Of a DNA stretch of 45,095 bases, positions 17,486-26,184 are shown one piece after another (position 1 is the first letter of the stretch; every line of letters starts with the position of its first letter). This DNA comes from Pseudomonas sp. EpS/L25 (GTDB lineage Bacteria > Pseudomonadota > Gammaproteobacteria > Pseudomonadales > Pseudomonadaceae). Made by a program: the position numbers and the translations under genes. The notes beneath the pieces were generated by a model. It had not been told where the DNA came from and searched no databases. It saw nothing but the letters and a program-made list of their open reading frames with translations. The stretch lies in the NCBI RefSeq assembly GCF_001512295.1, contig NZ_LNUP01000017.1:1-45095 (forward strand), given 5' to 3'.

Positions 17486-19024
17486 ATGAGCCTCCTATCG
17501 CCCCGTCTCGCCTTCGCTGCGCTGTTGCTGGTGGCTTGCGTCGCCCAGGCGGCGCCTAACGCGAGCAGCGTGAGGTTGCCCGATGGCGGGGTCTACACCG
17601 GCGAGATCGTCAGCGGCCTGCTCAACGGCAGCGGCCGCATCGAATGGCCCAATGGCAACTGGCTCAAGGGCCGCTTCAAGGACGGCCTGGCCGAAGGCCC
17701 CGGCGAGCAGCAGTTCGCCGACGGCACCTACTACCAGGGCACCTTCCGCCGCGGGCTCTACCACGGCCAGGGCAACCTCATCAGCAGCAGCGGCTGGGAA
17801 TACCATGGCAGCTTCGTCAATGGCCGCATGCAGGGCCAGGGTTCCAAGCTCGACAGCGACGGCACCCAGACCATCGGCACCTTCAACGACGGCCACCTCA
17901 ATGGCGTCGGCCAGTGGCAGGAGCCGGGCGGCGACCGCTACGACGGGGAATTCGTCGACGACCAGTTCGAGGGCGCCGGTGTCTACCGCAGCGCCGGCGG
18001 CGATCTCTGGCGCGGCCGATTCAGCGGTGGCGAACTGACCGGCAACGGCGAATTCGTCGGCAGCGATGGCAGCCAGTACCGCGGTGCCTTCCGCAACTGG
18101 AAGTTCGATGGCCAGGGGGTGCTCACCAACAGCGACGGCAGCATCTACCGCGGCAGCTTCGCCGATGGCGTCTACGCCGGCGCCGGCGTCCTCACCCGTG
18201 CCGACGGCCAGCTCGAACGCGGTCTCTGGGAGGGCGGCAAGCGCATCCGCGACGACCAGGGCCAGTACATCGCCGACCCCCTGGAACGCGCCCTGCTCGA
18301 TCAGGGCAAGGTGCTCGAACAGGAACTGCAGCAGATTCCCGCCTCCACCCCCGCCACCGAACTCTATGGCCTGGTACTGGCCGGCGACGGCAACCAGGGG
18401 GTGTTCCAGCGCGAAGCCAATTACGTGGCCAACTTCATGACCACCACCTGGGGGGCCCGCGGCGTCGTCCACCTGATCAACGCCAAGGACATCCGCAGCG
18501 ATCACCCGCTGGCCACCCGCGAGAATCTCTACCAGAGCCTGCAAACCCTGGCCCAGCGCACCGGACCGGAAGACCTCATCGTCATCTACCTGACCAGCCA
18601 TGGTTCGGCCGATCACCAACTGGTGCTCGACGAGCCCGGCCTGGACCTCTCCAGCCTGCCTGCGGCGGAACTCGGTCGCCTGCTCGCGCCGCTGCGCGGT
18701 CGTGACAAGCTGGTGATCGTCTCCGCCTGCTACAGCGGTGGCTTCATCCCGCAGCTGCAGGACGACCATACCCTGGTGATGACCGCCTCCAAGGCCGATC
18801 GCACCTCCTTCGGCTGTACCGACGAAGCCGATTTCACCTATTTCGGCCGTGCCCTCTTCGCCGAGGCCTTCCAGCACACCGACGATCCCGAGCAGGCCTT
18901 CCAGCGCGCCCGCGATACGGTCTCGGTGCGCGAGAAGACCGAAGGCTTCGATCCGTCCGAGCCCCAGCTGTGGGCCCCGCCCGCCGTGCTGCAGAAGTGG
19001 CGCGCCTGGCGCGCGAGTCGCTGA
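17486..19024 (+). CDS. Exported MORN-repeat C13-family (legumain-like) peptidase
   Basis: The 512-residue protein starts with a signal peptide ([22 protein letters not shown]). About ten MORN repeats of 22-23 residues follow (about 30-260), each built on YxGxFxxGxxxGxGxxxxxDG. The C-terminal third is a caspase-like fold of peptidase clan [12 protein letters not shown] supplies His372 and VSACYSGGF supplies Cys415, the catalytic dyad of the C13 family. [12 protein letters not shown] near the end is typical of bacterial members. In legumain relatives such enzymes cleave after Asn/Asp or act as transamidases; substrate and compartment here are unknown, though export is likely. The ATG at 17486 is chosen because it starts the signal peptide. 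Confidence 0.87.
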   Translation: MSLLSPRLAFAALLLVACVAQAAPNASSVRLPDGGVYTGEIVSGLLNGSGRIEWPNGNWLKGRFKDGLAEGPGEQQFADGTYYQGTFRRGLYHGQGNLISSSGWEYHGSFVNGRMQGQGSKLDSDGTQTIGTFNDGHLNGVGQWQEPGGDRYDGEFVDDQFEGAGVYRSAGGDLWRGRFSGGELTGNGEFVGSDGSQYRGAFRNWKFDGQGVLTNSDGSIYRGSFADGVYAGAGVLTRADGQLERGLWEGGKRIRDDQGQYIADPLERALLDQGKVLEQELQQIPASTPATELYGLVLAGDGNQGVFQREANYVANFMTTTWGARGVVHLINAKDIRSDHPLATRENLYQSLQTLAQRTGPEDLIVIYLTSHGSADHQLVLDEPGLDLSSLPAAELGRLLAPLRGRDKLVIVSACYSGGFIPQLQDDHTLVMTASKADRTSFGCTDEADFTYFGRALFAEAFQHTDDPEQAFQRARDTVSVREKTEGFDPSEPQLWAPPAVLQKWRAWRASR

Positions 19025-19113
19025 GTGCACTTCTTGCCGGCGGCCTTGACGAACAACCGGAACGTCTGCGGTCCAACTCGGCAGAAGTGGCCGCCGCTAC
19101 CAAGGAGAGTCCC

Positions 19114-19755
19114 TTGTACCTGACGCCCCAGCATGCCCTCATCGCCGGCGCCACTGGCCTGACCGGCGAACACCTGCTCGACCGGCTGCTCAACGAGCCG
19201 ACGGTACCCCGCGTCCTGGCGCCCACGCGGCGGCCGTTGGCGGAACATGTACGCCTGGACAACCCGGTCGGTGACCTCAACAGCCTGCTGCCGACCCTGG
19301 AAGGTCCCCTCGACGTGGCCTTCTGCTGCCTCGGTACCACCATGAAACAGGCCGGCTCCGAAGCCGCCTTTCGCGCGGTGGACTATGGCCTGCCCCTGGC
19401 GGTCGGCCAGCGCGCCCTGGAACTGGGCGCCCGTCACTACATCGTGGTCAGCGCCATCGGCGCCGATCCGCAATCGTCGATCTTCTACAACAAGGTCAAG
19501 GGCGAGCTGGAAGAAGCGCTGCGCGCTCAGGGCTGGCCCCAGTTGACCCTGGCCCGCCCTTCGCTGCTGATCGGCCAACGCCAGGAGGAGCGCCTGGGCG
19601 AGCGCCTGGCCGCTCCCCTGTCGCAATGGCTGCCGGGCAAGTGGCATGGCATCGAGGCCGCCGTCCTGGCCCGCGCCCTGTGGCGCCTGGCCCTCGAAGA
19701 AGGCAAGGGCGTGCGGGTGGTGGAATCGGACGAATTGCGCAAGCTGGGTCGCTGA
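19114..19755 (+). CDS. NAD(P)-binding epimerase-like oxidoreductase
   Basis: The 213-residue protein is a small atypical short-chain dehydrogenase of the HTATIP2/TIP30-like group. The N-terminal nucleotide-binding motif is GATGLTG, followed by [35 protein letters not shown] (YxxxK) and RPSLLIGQR. Substrate is unknown. The start is most likely the TTG at 19114: AAGGAG lies six bases upstream (19102-19107), and the sequence then runs straight into the Rossmann strand. An ATG-started frame from 18970 would overlap the C13 gene by 55 bases and adds a tail without family character. This is the last gene of the conserved run; parC, its usual Pseudomonas neighbour, does not follow. Confidence 0.82.
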   Translation: MYLTPQHALIAGATGLTGEHLLDRLLNEPTVPRVLAPTRRPLAEHVRLDNPVGDLNSLLPTLEGPLDVAFCCLGTTMKQAGSEAAFRAVDYGLPLAVGQRALELGARHYIVVSAIGADPQSSIFYNKVKGELEEALRAQGWPQLTLARPSLLIGQRQEERLGERLAAPLSQWLPGKWHGIEAAVLARALWRLALEEGKGVRVVESDELRKLGR

Positions 19756-20252
19756 GTGCCCCAATCAGCACGCCGCTGTAGGAGCGGCCCATGGCCGCGA
19801 TCAGGTTCCTGCCGCGAAAAACCCATCGCGGTGCATGCCCTTCCTCCAGGCGAGCCATAAGCAGCCGTCGCGGGTTTTCCGGGATCAGTACAGATTCATC
19901 CCTTCTCCGCCAGGAAGAGGGTTCGGCTGAGGACCCACTCGCCGAATTCCCAGTGGAAAAGGCTGCGCCGTTTTCCACGCTACGGGCCTGGCGCAAACCA
20001 CGCCCAGCACGGACAAACGCCTTTCCCCCTGGGAGAGGGATTGGGTTGAGGGCGCGGCTCACGACGCCCACCCAGTGGAAAAGGCTGCGCCGTTTTCCAC
20101 GCTACGGTTCTGTCTTATCGCAGCCAATGCCGCCGCCTCTACCGATCTGTAGGAGCGGCCCATGGCCGCGATCCCTACACTCACGGCTTGTTAAGCGTCG
20201 CCATCTAGCGAATCCCCATCGCGATCAGGGCGGTCCACCGATGCGACCGCTC
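19756..20252. repeat. Gene-free, repeat-dense segment
   Basis: The 497-bp gap holds no credible gene. It contains perfect REP units at 19777-19801 and 20148-20172, decayed REP units at 20117-20143 and 20219-20255, and two copies of a palindromic repeat: GTGGAAAA-ggctgcgcc-GTTTTCCAC at 19953-19978 and 20075-20100. Each palindrome is preceded by a diverged 'ccctctcc/gggagaggg'-like stretch. The segment marks the point where the orn-to-fimX gene order ends. Confidence 0.8.
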
Positions 20253-21188
20253 CTACGCCGGCTGCGCCAGGGCCATCTGGTCGGCCTCCAGCACCAGCCA
20301 GTCGTGCAGGGCGCGTAGGCGCGGATCGGCCAGGGCGCCCTGGGCATAGAGCAGCATGTATCTCTTGTGCGCCGGCACCGAACGGCCGAAGGCTGGCACC
20401 ACCAGCACGCCCCGCGCCAGCTCGTCGGTGATCAGGGCGCGGCGGGCGATGGCCACGCCCATGCCGGCGATGGCCGCCTCGATGGTCAGGTGGTTGCGGT
20501 TGAAGGTATGACCGCGGCGCACGTCCAGCGCGGGCGCGCCGATGCTGGCCAGATAGAACTCCCATTCGGCGTATTCGTAGCTGCCGCGCCAGGCGGTGAT
20601 GTCGTGCAGCAGCGGATAGAACTCCAGGTCCTCCGGCCGCTCCAGCGGTGGACGTCCCGCCAGCAGAGCGGGCGCGCAGACCGGAAAGATTTCCTCCTCC
20701 ATCAGCGGTGTCGAAGCCAGGCCTGGATAGCTGCCATCGTTGAGGTCGATGGCCAGGTCGAATTCACCCTCGCGTAGCGACCAGCTGCTGTCTTCGGCCA
20801 CCAGCCGCAACTGCAGATCGGGAAAGCGCGCCTGCAGCCGCGGCAGGCGCGGCGTCAGCCACTTGCCGAGGAAGGAGGGGATCGACCTCAGCCGCACCAC
20901 CCCACCGAACTGGCCGGCGTTCAATCGCCGCAGCTCGGCGTCGATCAGCCCATAGGCCTGGTTCAGGGTGGTCGCCAGGCGCTGGCCTTCGGCGGTCAGC
21001 TCCAGGCCCCGGGCAACCCGGTGAAACAGCTTGAAGCCCAGGCGCTCTTCCAGCTGGCGCATCTGCTGGCTGATGGCACCGGGCGTCACGTGCAGCTCTT
21101 CGGCGCAACGGGTGAACGACAGATGCCGGGCGGCGCAGGCGAAGACCTGCAACCAGGCTTGGGTTTGGGCGTTGAGGATCCGGCTCAT
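20253..21188 (-). CDS. LysR-family transcriptional regulator (GcvA-like)
   Basis: The 311-residue protein has the N-terminal winged helix-turn-helix of LysR regulators (about 8-65). The recognition region reads RHLSFTRCAEELHVTPGAISQQMRQLEERLG, here residues 21-51. The effector domain (about 95-300) has the GcvA-like pattern: GEFDLAIDLNDGSYPGL, FPVCAPALL, GMGVAIARRALITDELARG. It is divergent from the serine deaminase gene with 126 bp between starts, so control of that gene in response to serine or glycine is a reasonable inference. No clear T-N11-A operator stands out in the spacer. Confidence 0.9.
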   Translation of the reverse strand: MSRILNAQTQAWLQVFACAARHLSFTRCAEELHVTPGAISQQMRQLEERLGFKLFHRVARGLELTAEGQRLATTLNQAYGLIDAELRRLNAGQFGGVVRLRSIPSFLGKWLTPRLPRLQARFPDLQLRLVAEDSSWSLREGEFDLAIDLNDGSYPGLASTPLMEEEIFPVCAPALLAGRPPLERPEDLEFYPLLHDITAWRGSYEYAEWEFYLASIGAPALDVRRGHTFNRNHLTIEAAIAGMGVAIARRALITDELARGVLVVPAFGRSVPAHKRYMLLYAQGALADPRLRALHDWLVLEADQMALAQPA

Positions 21189-21314
21189 CGATGAGTTCCG
21201 CTAAAGGATCGCTTAGAAGCTTTCGTTTGTGCGAGCGGGGGGCTTATCACCACTATGAGCCATCCGCCGGCACCTTGTCTGGTGCCCATTCAAGCTCAAT
21301 CAGGGATCATCGTC

Positions 21315-22691
21315 ATGGCCATCAGCGTCTTCGACCTGTTCAAAATCGGCGTTGGTCCGTCCAGTTCCCATACCGTAGGCCCGATGCGGGCCGGCGCCCT
21401 CTTCGCCCAACGCCTGGTCGACGAGGGTCTGTTGGAGCAGGTCAAGCGGCTAGAGGTACGCCTCTACGGCTCGCTGTCGGCCACCGGCGTTGGCCATGGC
21501 ACCGACCGCGCCACCCTGATCGGCCTGATGGGCGAATGGCCGGATCGGGTCGATCCCGCTGCCGTGGAGCCGCGCATCGAGGCGCTGCGCAGCGAACGCA
21601 AGCTGCTGCTCGCTGGTACCCACCCGATCAACTTCGACTGGCAGGAAGATCTGCTGCTGCTGGACGAGAGCCTGCCCTACCATCCCAATGCCATGACCCT
21701 GACCGCCTTCGGTGCCACCGGCGAGGTGGCCGAAGCCACCTACTACTCCGTGGGCGGTGGTTTCGTGGTGGACGCCGAGCAGGCCGCCAGCGGCGTGCTG
21801 GACAACGACACCACCGAGCTGCCCTACGAATTCTCCAGCGGCGCCGAACTGCTGCACCTCTGTCGCAGCCAGGGCCTGGGCGTGGCCGAGCTGATGCTGG
21901 CCAACGAAAAGAGCTGGCGCTCCGAAGACGAGATCCGCAGTGGCCTGCTGCGCATCTGGGCCGTGATGAAGGAATGCGTCCAGAACGGGCTCGCCAACGA
22001 AGGCATCCTGCCCGGCGGTCTCAAGGTGCGCCGCCGGGCTGCCCGCCTGCATCAGAGTCTGCAAGCCATCGGCAAGCCCAATGTCATCGGCTCCACCCTC
22101 TCCGCCATGGAATGGGTCAACCTCTTCGCCCTGGCGGTGAACGAGGAGAACGCCGCCGGTGGCCGCATGGTCACCGCGCCCACCAACGGTGCAGCCGGCA
22201 TCATCCCCGCCGTGCTGATGTACTACATGAAATTCAATCCCGACGCCTGCGACGATGACGTGGTGCGCTTCATGCTCGCTGCCGCCGCCGTCGGCATCCT
22301 GTGCAAGAAGAACGCCTCCATCTCCGGCGCCGAAGTGGGCTGCCAGGGCGAGGTGGGCTCGGCCTGCGCCATGGCTGCCGCGGGTCTGGCCGAGGTACTG
22401 GGTGCCAGTCCGGCCCAGCTGGAAAACGCCGCCGAGATCGGTCTGGAACACAACCTGGGCCTGACCTGCGACCCGGTGGGTGGCCTGGTGCAGGTACCCT
22501 GCATCGAGCGCAACGCCATCGCTGCGGTCAAGGCGATCAACGCCGCCCAGATGGCCCTGCGCGGCGACGGCGAGCACTTCATCTCCCTCGACCAGGTGAT
22601 CCGCACCATGAAGCAAACCGGAGCGGACATGCACGACAAGTACAAGGAAACCTCGCGCGGCGGCCTGGCCGTGACCTTCGTGGAGTGCTGA
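21315..22691 (+). CDS. sdaA: L-serine ammonia-lyase, iron-sulphur dependent
   Basis: The enzyme deaminates L-serine to pyruvate and ammonia with a [4Fe-4S] cluster. The single-chain 458-residue protein has the beta domain first ([20 protein letters not shown]) and the alpha domain after about residue 180. Cys343, Cys385 and Cys396 are at the positions reported for the three cluster ligands of the Legionella type-2 enzyme. The protein ends in Cys458, the residue that occupies the fourth cluster site there. The ATG at 21315 is supported by AGGGA upstream and the conserved N-terminus; a frame start at 21255 is less likely. sdaA and sdaB paralogues cannot be told apart from this window. A YbaK-like gene follows after 64 bp. 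Confidence 0.95.
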   Translation: MAISVFDLFKIGVGPSSSHTVGPMRAGALFAQRLVDEGLLEQVKRLEVRLYGSLSATGVGHGTDRATLIGLMGEWPDRVDPAAVEPRIEALRSERKLLLAGTHPINFDWQEDLLLLDESLPYHPNAMTLTAFGATGEVAEATYYSVGGGFVVDAEQAASGVLDNDTTELPYEFSSGAELLHLCRSQGLGVAELMLANEKSWRSEDEIRSGLLRIWAVMKECVQNGLANEGILPGGLKVRRRAARLHQSLQAIGKPNVIGSTLSAMEWVNLFALAVNEENAAGGRMVTAPTNGAAGIIPAVLMYYMKFNPDACDDDVVRFMLAAAAVGILCKKNASISGAEVGCQGEVGSACAMAAAGLAEVLGASPAQLENAAEIGLEHNLGLTCDPVGGLVQVPCIERNAIAAVKAINAAQMALRGDGEHFISLDQVIRTMKQTGADMHDKYKETSRGGLAVTFVEC

Positions 22692-22755
22692 ACCAGTCTT
22701 GACGTAGGTAGTGCGGATTACCGAAAGTCGGGGTTTGCCTTGCACGGGAAGCCCC

Positions 22756-23232
22756 ATGAGCCTCGAATCCGTTCGCCAGCATCTCGCCCGCATCGCCCCT
22801 GACCTCGAGATTCTCGAGGCTACCACCAGCACCGCGACCGTTACCCTGGCCGCAGCCGCCCATGGCGTGGAGCCGGGGCGGATCGCCAAGACCCTGGGGC
22901 TGAAAGTGGGCGATCAGCAACTGCTGCTGGTCGCCCGCGGCGACGCGCGCCTGGACAACCGCAAGCTCAAGGCCGCCTTCGGCGGCAAGGCCAAGCTGCT
23001 CGATGCCGCCACCGTGGAAGGCCTCACCGGGCACCCGGTGGGAGGCGTTTGCCCGTTCGGGCTGACCACGCCGCTGCCGGTCTACTGCGACGAATCGCTG
23101 AAAGCCTTCGATGAGGTGCTACCGGCTGCAGGTGCCATCCACAGCTGCGTGCGCCTCGCGCCGGAGCGGCTGGCCACCCTCAGCGAGGCACGCTGGGTGG
23201 ATGTCTGCGAGGTAGGCGCTCAGCGCAGCTGA
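22756..23232 (+). CDS. YbaK/EbsC-family aminoacyl-tRNA deacylase
   Basis: The 158-residue protein is a single-domain member of the YbaK/ProX superfamily, which hydrolyses mischarged aminoacyl-tRNAs in trans. Typical elements are the basic GRIAKTLGLKVGDQQLLLVARGDARLD strand-helix unit (residues 35-61), KLKAAFGGKAKLLDA, and the GHPVGGVCPFGL loop with the conserved GG/PFG. The specific tRNA substrate cannot be assigned. The ATG at 22756 is preferred over an in-frame ATG at 22711 because it gives the normal length. Its last 13 bases overlap the convergent small-membrane-protein gene. Confidence 0.9.
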   Translation: MSLESVRQHLARIAPDLEILEATTSTATVTLAAAAHGVEPGRIAKTLGLKVGDQQLLLVARGDARLDNRKLKAAFGGKAKLLDAATVEGLTGHPVGGVCPFGLTTPLPVYCDESLKAFDEVLPAAGAIHSCVRLAPERLATLSEARWVDVCEVGAQRS

Positions 23233-23348
23233 TCGTTCTTTTCCACGTCGCGACGATCCTTGTTCAGCATGACGCAGGCGTAGTAGCCGCTGCCGAGCAG
23301 GATGAGTGCGAGCACACTGAAAAGAATCATGAAGATACCATCGTCCAT
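23220..23348 (-). CDS. 42-residue single-pass membrane protein
   Basis: A short frame begins with ATG at 23348, with GGAGG seven bases upstream. It encodes one hydrophobic helix (about residues 5-26, IFMILFSVLALILLGSGYY) and a charged tail NKDRRDVEKNDQLR. The strong Shine-Dalgarno, the clean membrane topology (few residues outside, positive tail inside) and the isolated position make a real gene likely. The stop codon lies inside the last codons of the convergent deacylase gene. I do not recognise a family or function. Confidence 0.65.
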   Translation of the reverse strand: MDDGIFMILFSVLALILLGSGYYACVMLNKDRRDVEKNDQLR

Positions 23349-23438
23349 GGCTGCCTCCGCGGGATGCCAGATAGGGATGGGTACAGCCTAGTCCCCGGCG
23401 CATGAGCTTCACAGCAGCAGGTAGGCACCGGAAAAACC

Positions 23439-23467
23439 GGATCAGATGGGATCAGCCTCGCTATAGT
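23439..23467 (+). promoter_or_regulatory. MocR promoter with direct-repeat operator
   Basis: Two GGATCAG heptamers begin at 23439 and 23449, exactly ten bases apart, on the same face of the helix. TATAGT (23462-23467) makes a good -10 element, 17 bases after the first heptamer, so a bound regulator would cover the -35. Direct repeats of this kind are usual for MocR proteins. Confidence 0.5.
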
Positions 23468-23493
23468 GACGGTCTCCCCTGCCCTGGCCCCGC

Positions 23494-24897
23494 ATGAAGC
23501 GCTACGAAAGATTCGCCGACCAGCTCGCCACCCTGATGACCAGCGGCGTCCTCGCCCCCGGCGAGCGCCTGCCGTCGGTGCGCAGCGCCAGCCAGACCCA
23601 TGGCATCAGCCCCTCCACGGTGTTCCAGGCCTACTACCTGCTGGAGAGTCGCGGCCTGATCGAGGCCCGCGAGAGATCCGGCTACTTCGTCCGCGAGCCG
23701 GCCCGGTCACGGGATTCGGCGCCGCTGCTGGCGCCCCTGGAAGGCACCGAGGTCGCGGTGAGCGACCTGGTCTATTCGGTGCTGCAGTCGCTGCAGGACC
23801 CAGGCATCGTGCCCTTCGGCTCGGCCTTTCCCAGCCCCGATCTGTTTCCCCTGGCGCGGCTGGCGCGCAGCATGGCCCACGGCCTGCGCGACCTGCCCGC
23901 CCAGGACCTCACCGCCTATGTGACGCCAGGCCATCCCGAACTACGCCGGCAGATCGCACGCCGCTACGGCTTGGCCGGCATGCCCGAGATTGGTGAAGAG
24001 CTGGTGATCACCCATGGCGCCCTGGAGGCGCTGAACCTCGGCCTGCAGAGCCTGACCCGTCCCGGCGATCTGGTGGCGGTGGAAAGCCCGGCCTTCTACG
24101 CCAGCCTGCAGGTGCTGGAACGGCTGCAGCTCAAGGCGGTGGAGATTCCCGTCGACCCCGAGCGCGGCCTCGATCTTGATATCCTGGAAGAAGCCCTCAC
24201 CCGCCTGCCGATCAAGGCCTGCTGGTTCATGAGCGGCTTGCAGAATCCCACCGGGGTCAGTCTCGACGACAGCGCCCAGCAGCGCCTCTATGGCCTGCTG
24301 CAACGCCACCAGGTGCCTATGCTGGAAGACGACGTCTATGCCGAGCTCTACAGCGGCAGCGAACCGCACCGCCCGGTCAAGCGCTTCGACCGCGACGGCC
24401 TGGTGCTGCACTGCGGATCCTTCTCCAAGTGCCTGGCGCCGGGCTACCGCATCGGCTGGATCGCGGCGGGACGCCAGGCCGGCGCCGTTGCCCGGTTGCG
24501 GCTGATGACCACCATCACTCCCTCGATGCCGGCCCAGGCCGCCCTGGCCGACTATCTGCAGCACGGCGGCTACGATCGCCATCTGCGTCGCCTGCGGCTG
24601 AGCCTCGACCGCCAGCGGCAGGCCATGCTGGCCGCGGCGCGGCGCTACTTTCCCGCCGACACCCAGGTCAGCCGACCGCAGGGCGGCTACTTTCTCTGGT
24701 TCGAATTGCCGACGCGGGTGGACAGCCTGGCGCTCTATCGCCAGGCCCTGGCCGAGGGCATCAGCCTGGCGCCAGGGCCGATCTTTTCCGCGCAGCAGGG
24801 CTTTCGCCACTGCATCAGGCTCAATTGCGGCCATCCCTGGGACGAACGCAGCGAGGGGGCCATGGCCAAGCTTGGCGAGCTGCTGGCCGGGTTCTGA
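23494..24897 (+). CDS. MocR-family regulator (GntR HTH plus aminotransferase domain)
   Basis: The 467-residue protein joins an N-terminal GntR winged helix (about 1-70, with LPSVRSASQTHGISPSTVFQ) to a fold-type I aminotransferase domain. In the latter, VTPGHPELRRQIARRYG, GALEALNLGLQ, FMSGLQNPTG and SFSKCLAPGYRIGW are recognisable. Lys312 of SFSK is the expected PLP-binding lysine. Such proteins sense PLP or an amino-compound and regulate nearby or distant genes. No divergent partner enzyme is adjacent except the 42-residue membrane protein on the other strand, so the target is unclear. Confidence 0.93.
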   Translation: MKRYERFADQLATLMTSGVLAPGERLPSVRSASQTHGISPSTVFQAYYLLESRGLIEARERSGYFVREPARSRDSAPLLAPLEGTEVAVSDLVYSVLQSLQDPGIVPFGSAFPSPDLFPLARLARSMAHGLRDLPAQDLTAYVTPGHPELRRQIARRYGLAGMPEIGEELVITHGALEALNLGLQSLTRPGDLVAVESPAFYASLQVLERLQLKAVEIPVDPERGLDLDILEEALTRLPIKACWFMSGLQNPTGVSLDDSAQQRLYGLLQRHQVPMLEDDVYAELYSGSEPHRPVKRFDRDGLVLHCGSFSKCLAPGYRIGWIAAGRQAGAVARLRLMTTITPSMPAQAALADYLQHGGYDRHLRRLRLSLDRQRQAMLAAARRYFPADTQVSRPQGGYFLWFELPTRVDSLALYRQALAEGISLAPGPIFSAQQGFRHCIRLNCGHPWDERSEGAMAKLGELLAGF

Positions 24898-24933
24898 ATC
24901 GTTCATAGCAGCAGGCCGAGTAGACGGTTTGAT

Positions 24934-24960
24934 TTACCAAGAGTAAGTTACCTTTGGTAA
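24934..24960 (+). promoter_or_regulatory. Tandem palindromic operator before the quinone reductase/TetR pair
   Basis: Two 13-bp palindromes, TTACCAAGAGTAA (24934-24946) and TTACCTTTGGTAA (24948-24960), share the pattern TTAC-N5-GTAA and are separated by one base. They are A+T-rich in a G+C-rich region and overlap the only plausible promoter of the downstream pair (TAAATT at 24958). Confidence 0.65.
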
Positions 24961-24983
24961 ATTAAATTGTGAGACCTTCTCTC

Positions 24984-25574
24984 ATGCATGCACTCATCGT
25001 CGTTGCCCACCCCCTGCCGGATTCCCTGACCCAAGCGGTCACCGCTCAGCTTGCCCAGGGCATTGGCGCCGCCAGCTCTACGGACTCCTGGGAGATCGCC
25101 GATCTCATCAAAGAGGGCTTCGATCCCCGCTTCAACAGGGAAGATCTCGCGCTATTCCGTGGCGATAGCGCGCCTGCCGCCGATATCGCCGCCGAACAGG
25201 CCCGTTTGGAACGGGCGGACGCCCTGGTGCTGGTCTATCCCCTCTATTGGTGGTCCTTCCCGGCCGTGCTCAAGGGCTGGATCGACCGGGTCTTCAGCCA
25301 CGGCTGGGCCTACGAAGACAAGGATGGCACCCTGGTAAAAAAGCTAGGCTGGCTACCCGTTCATCTGGCCGCCCTGGGCGGCGCCGATCGCGGCACCCTC
25401 GACCGACACGGCTACGAGGTAGCCATGAAAACCCAGATCGATCACGGCATCTTCGGCTACTGCGGGGCTCCCGTGAAGACGTCGACACTGCTACTGGCTT
25501 CCGACGACGGCTATCCCGAAGCCCATCTGCAGCGGGCCCGCGCCCTGGGTCAGAGCCTATTCGCTGAGCACTGA
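24984..25574 (+). CDS. NAD(P)H-quinone reductase family flavodoxin-fold protein
   Basis: The 196-residue protein has the flavodoxin-like fold of the NQO1/MdaB/KefF family: MHALIVVAHPLPDSLTQAV (FMN/FAD phosphate loop), DALVLVYPLYWWSFPAVLKGWIDRVF at about 77-102, and LAALGGADRGT. These enzymes reduce quinones by two electrons and limit redox cycling. The preferred start is the ATG at 24984; a GTG at 24969 would add five residues. The TetR gene begins 20 bp after the stop. The pair is transcribed together behind a double operator, which suggests induction by a quinone or other electrophile. Confidence 0.9.
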   Translation: MHALIVVAHPLPDSLTQAVTAQLAQGIGAASSTDSWEIADLIKEGFDPRFNREDLALFRGDSAPAADIAAEQARLERADALVLVYPLYWWSFPAVLKGWIDRVFSHGWAYEDKDGTLVKKLGWLPVHLAALGGADRGTLDRHGYEVAMKTQIDHGIFGYCGAPVKTSTLLLASDDGYPEAHLQRARALGQSLFAEH

Positions 25575-25594
25575 ACCCAAGAGGAACCGCCTAA

Positions 25595-26182
25595 ATGACA
25601 TCCACCCCGCGGCGACGTCTATCCCGTGAAGCCCGCACGCGCCAGTTGCTGGATGCAGCCTGGCAACTGATCGCTGACGAGGGTACCGACGCGCTAACCC
25701 TGATCCACCTCGGCGAGGTGGCAGGGGTTACCAAGCCCTTGGTCTACGACCACTTCGGTAGTCGCAACGGCCTGTTGGCAGCCCTGTATGAGGATTACGA
25801 CGCCCGCCAGACAGCCCTGTTCGATGCTGCCATCGCCGCCTCCGAACCGACCCGAAAGGCCAAGGCGCACGTCCTGGCCACTAGCTATGTCGATTGCGTA
25901 CTCACCCAGGGACGTGACATCGCCGATGTCCTGGCCGCCCTGACCGGGTCCCCGGAATTGCTCGCGGTGAAACGCCGCTACCAACTCGCCTTTATCGAAA
26001 AGTGCCTGGCCGTTCTGGCGCCCTTTGCGGGACCAGCGGGTTTATCGATAGCCGGCCTCTGGGGTTTTCTGGGAGCGGCAGAGGCGCTATCCAACGCCGC
26101 GGTGGCCGGTGACATCACCGCTGAGCAAGCGCGCGGCGAACTCGAACTGAGCCTACTCGCGCTGCTGGCCCGTACGGATTGA
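25595..26182 (+). CDS. TetR-family transcriptional repressor
   Basis: The 195-residue protein has a typical TetR N-terminal helix-turn-helix (about 10-58) with LTLIHLGEVAGVTKPLVYDH and FGSRNGLLAALYEDYD following. The C-terminal ligand-binding domain (about 75-190) is poorly conserved, as usual. It is encoded just after the quinone reductase; auto-repression and repression of that gene at the TTAC-N5-GTAA palindromes is the simplest model. Its ligand is unknown. Confidence 0.92.
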   Translation: MTSTPRRRLSREARTRQLLDAAWQLIADEGTDALTLIHLGEVAGVTKPLVYDHFGSRNGLLAALYEDYDARQTALFDAAIAASEPTRKAKAHVLATSYVDCVLTQGRDIADVLAALTGSPELLAVKRRYQLAFIEKCLAVLAPFAGPAGLSIAGLWGFLGAAEALSNAAVAGDITAEQARGELELSLLALLARTD

Positions 26183-26184
26183 CC

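Noticed and set aside
21450-22889. 479-residue minus-strand frame
   Set aside because: It is antisense to the serine deaminase, whose four cluster cysteines are all in place.
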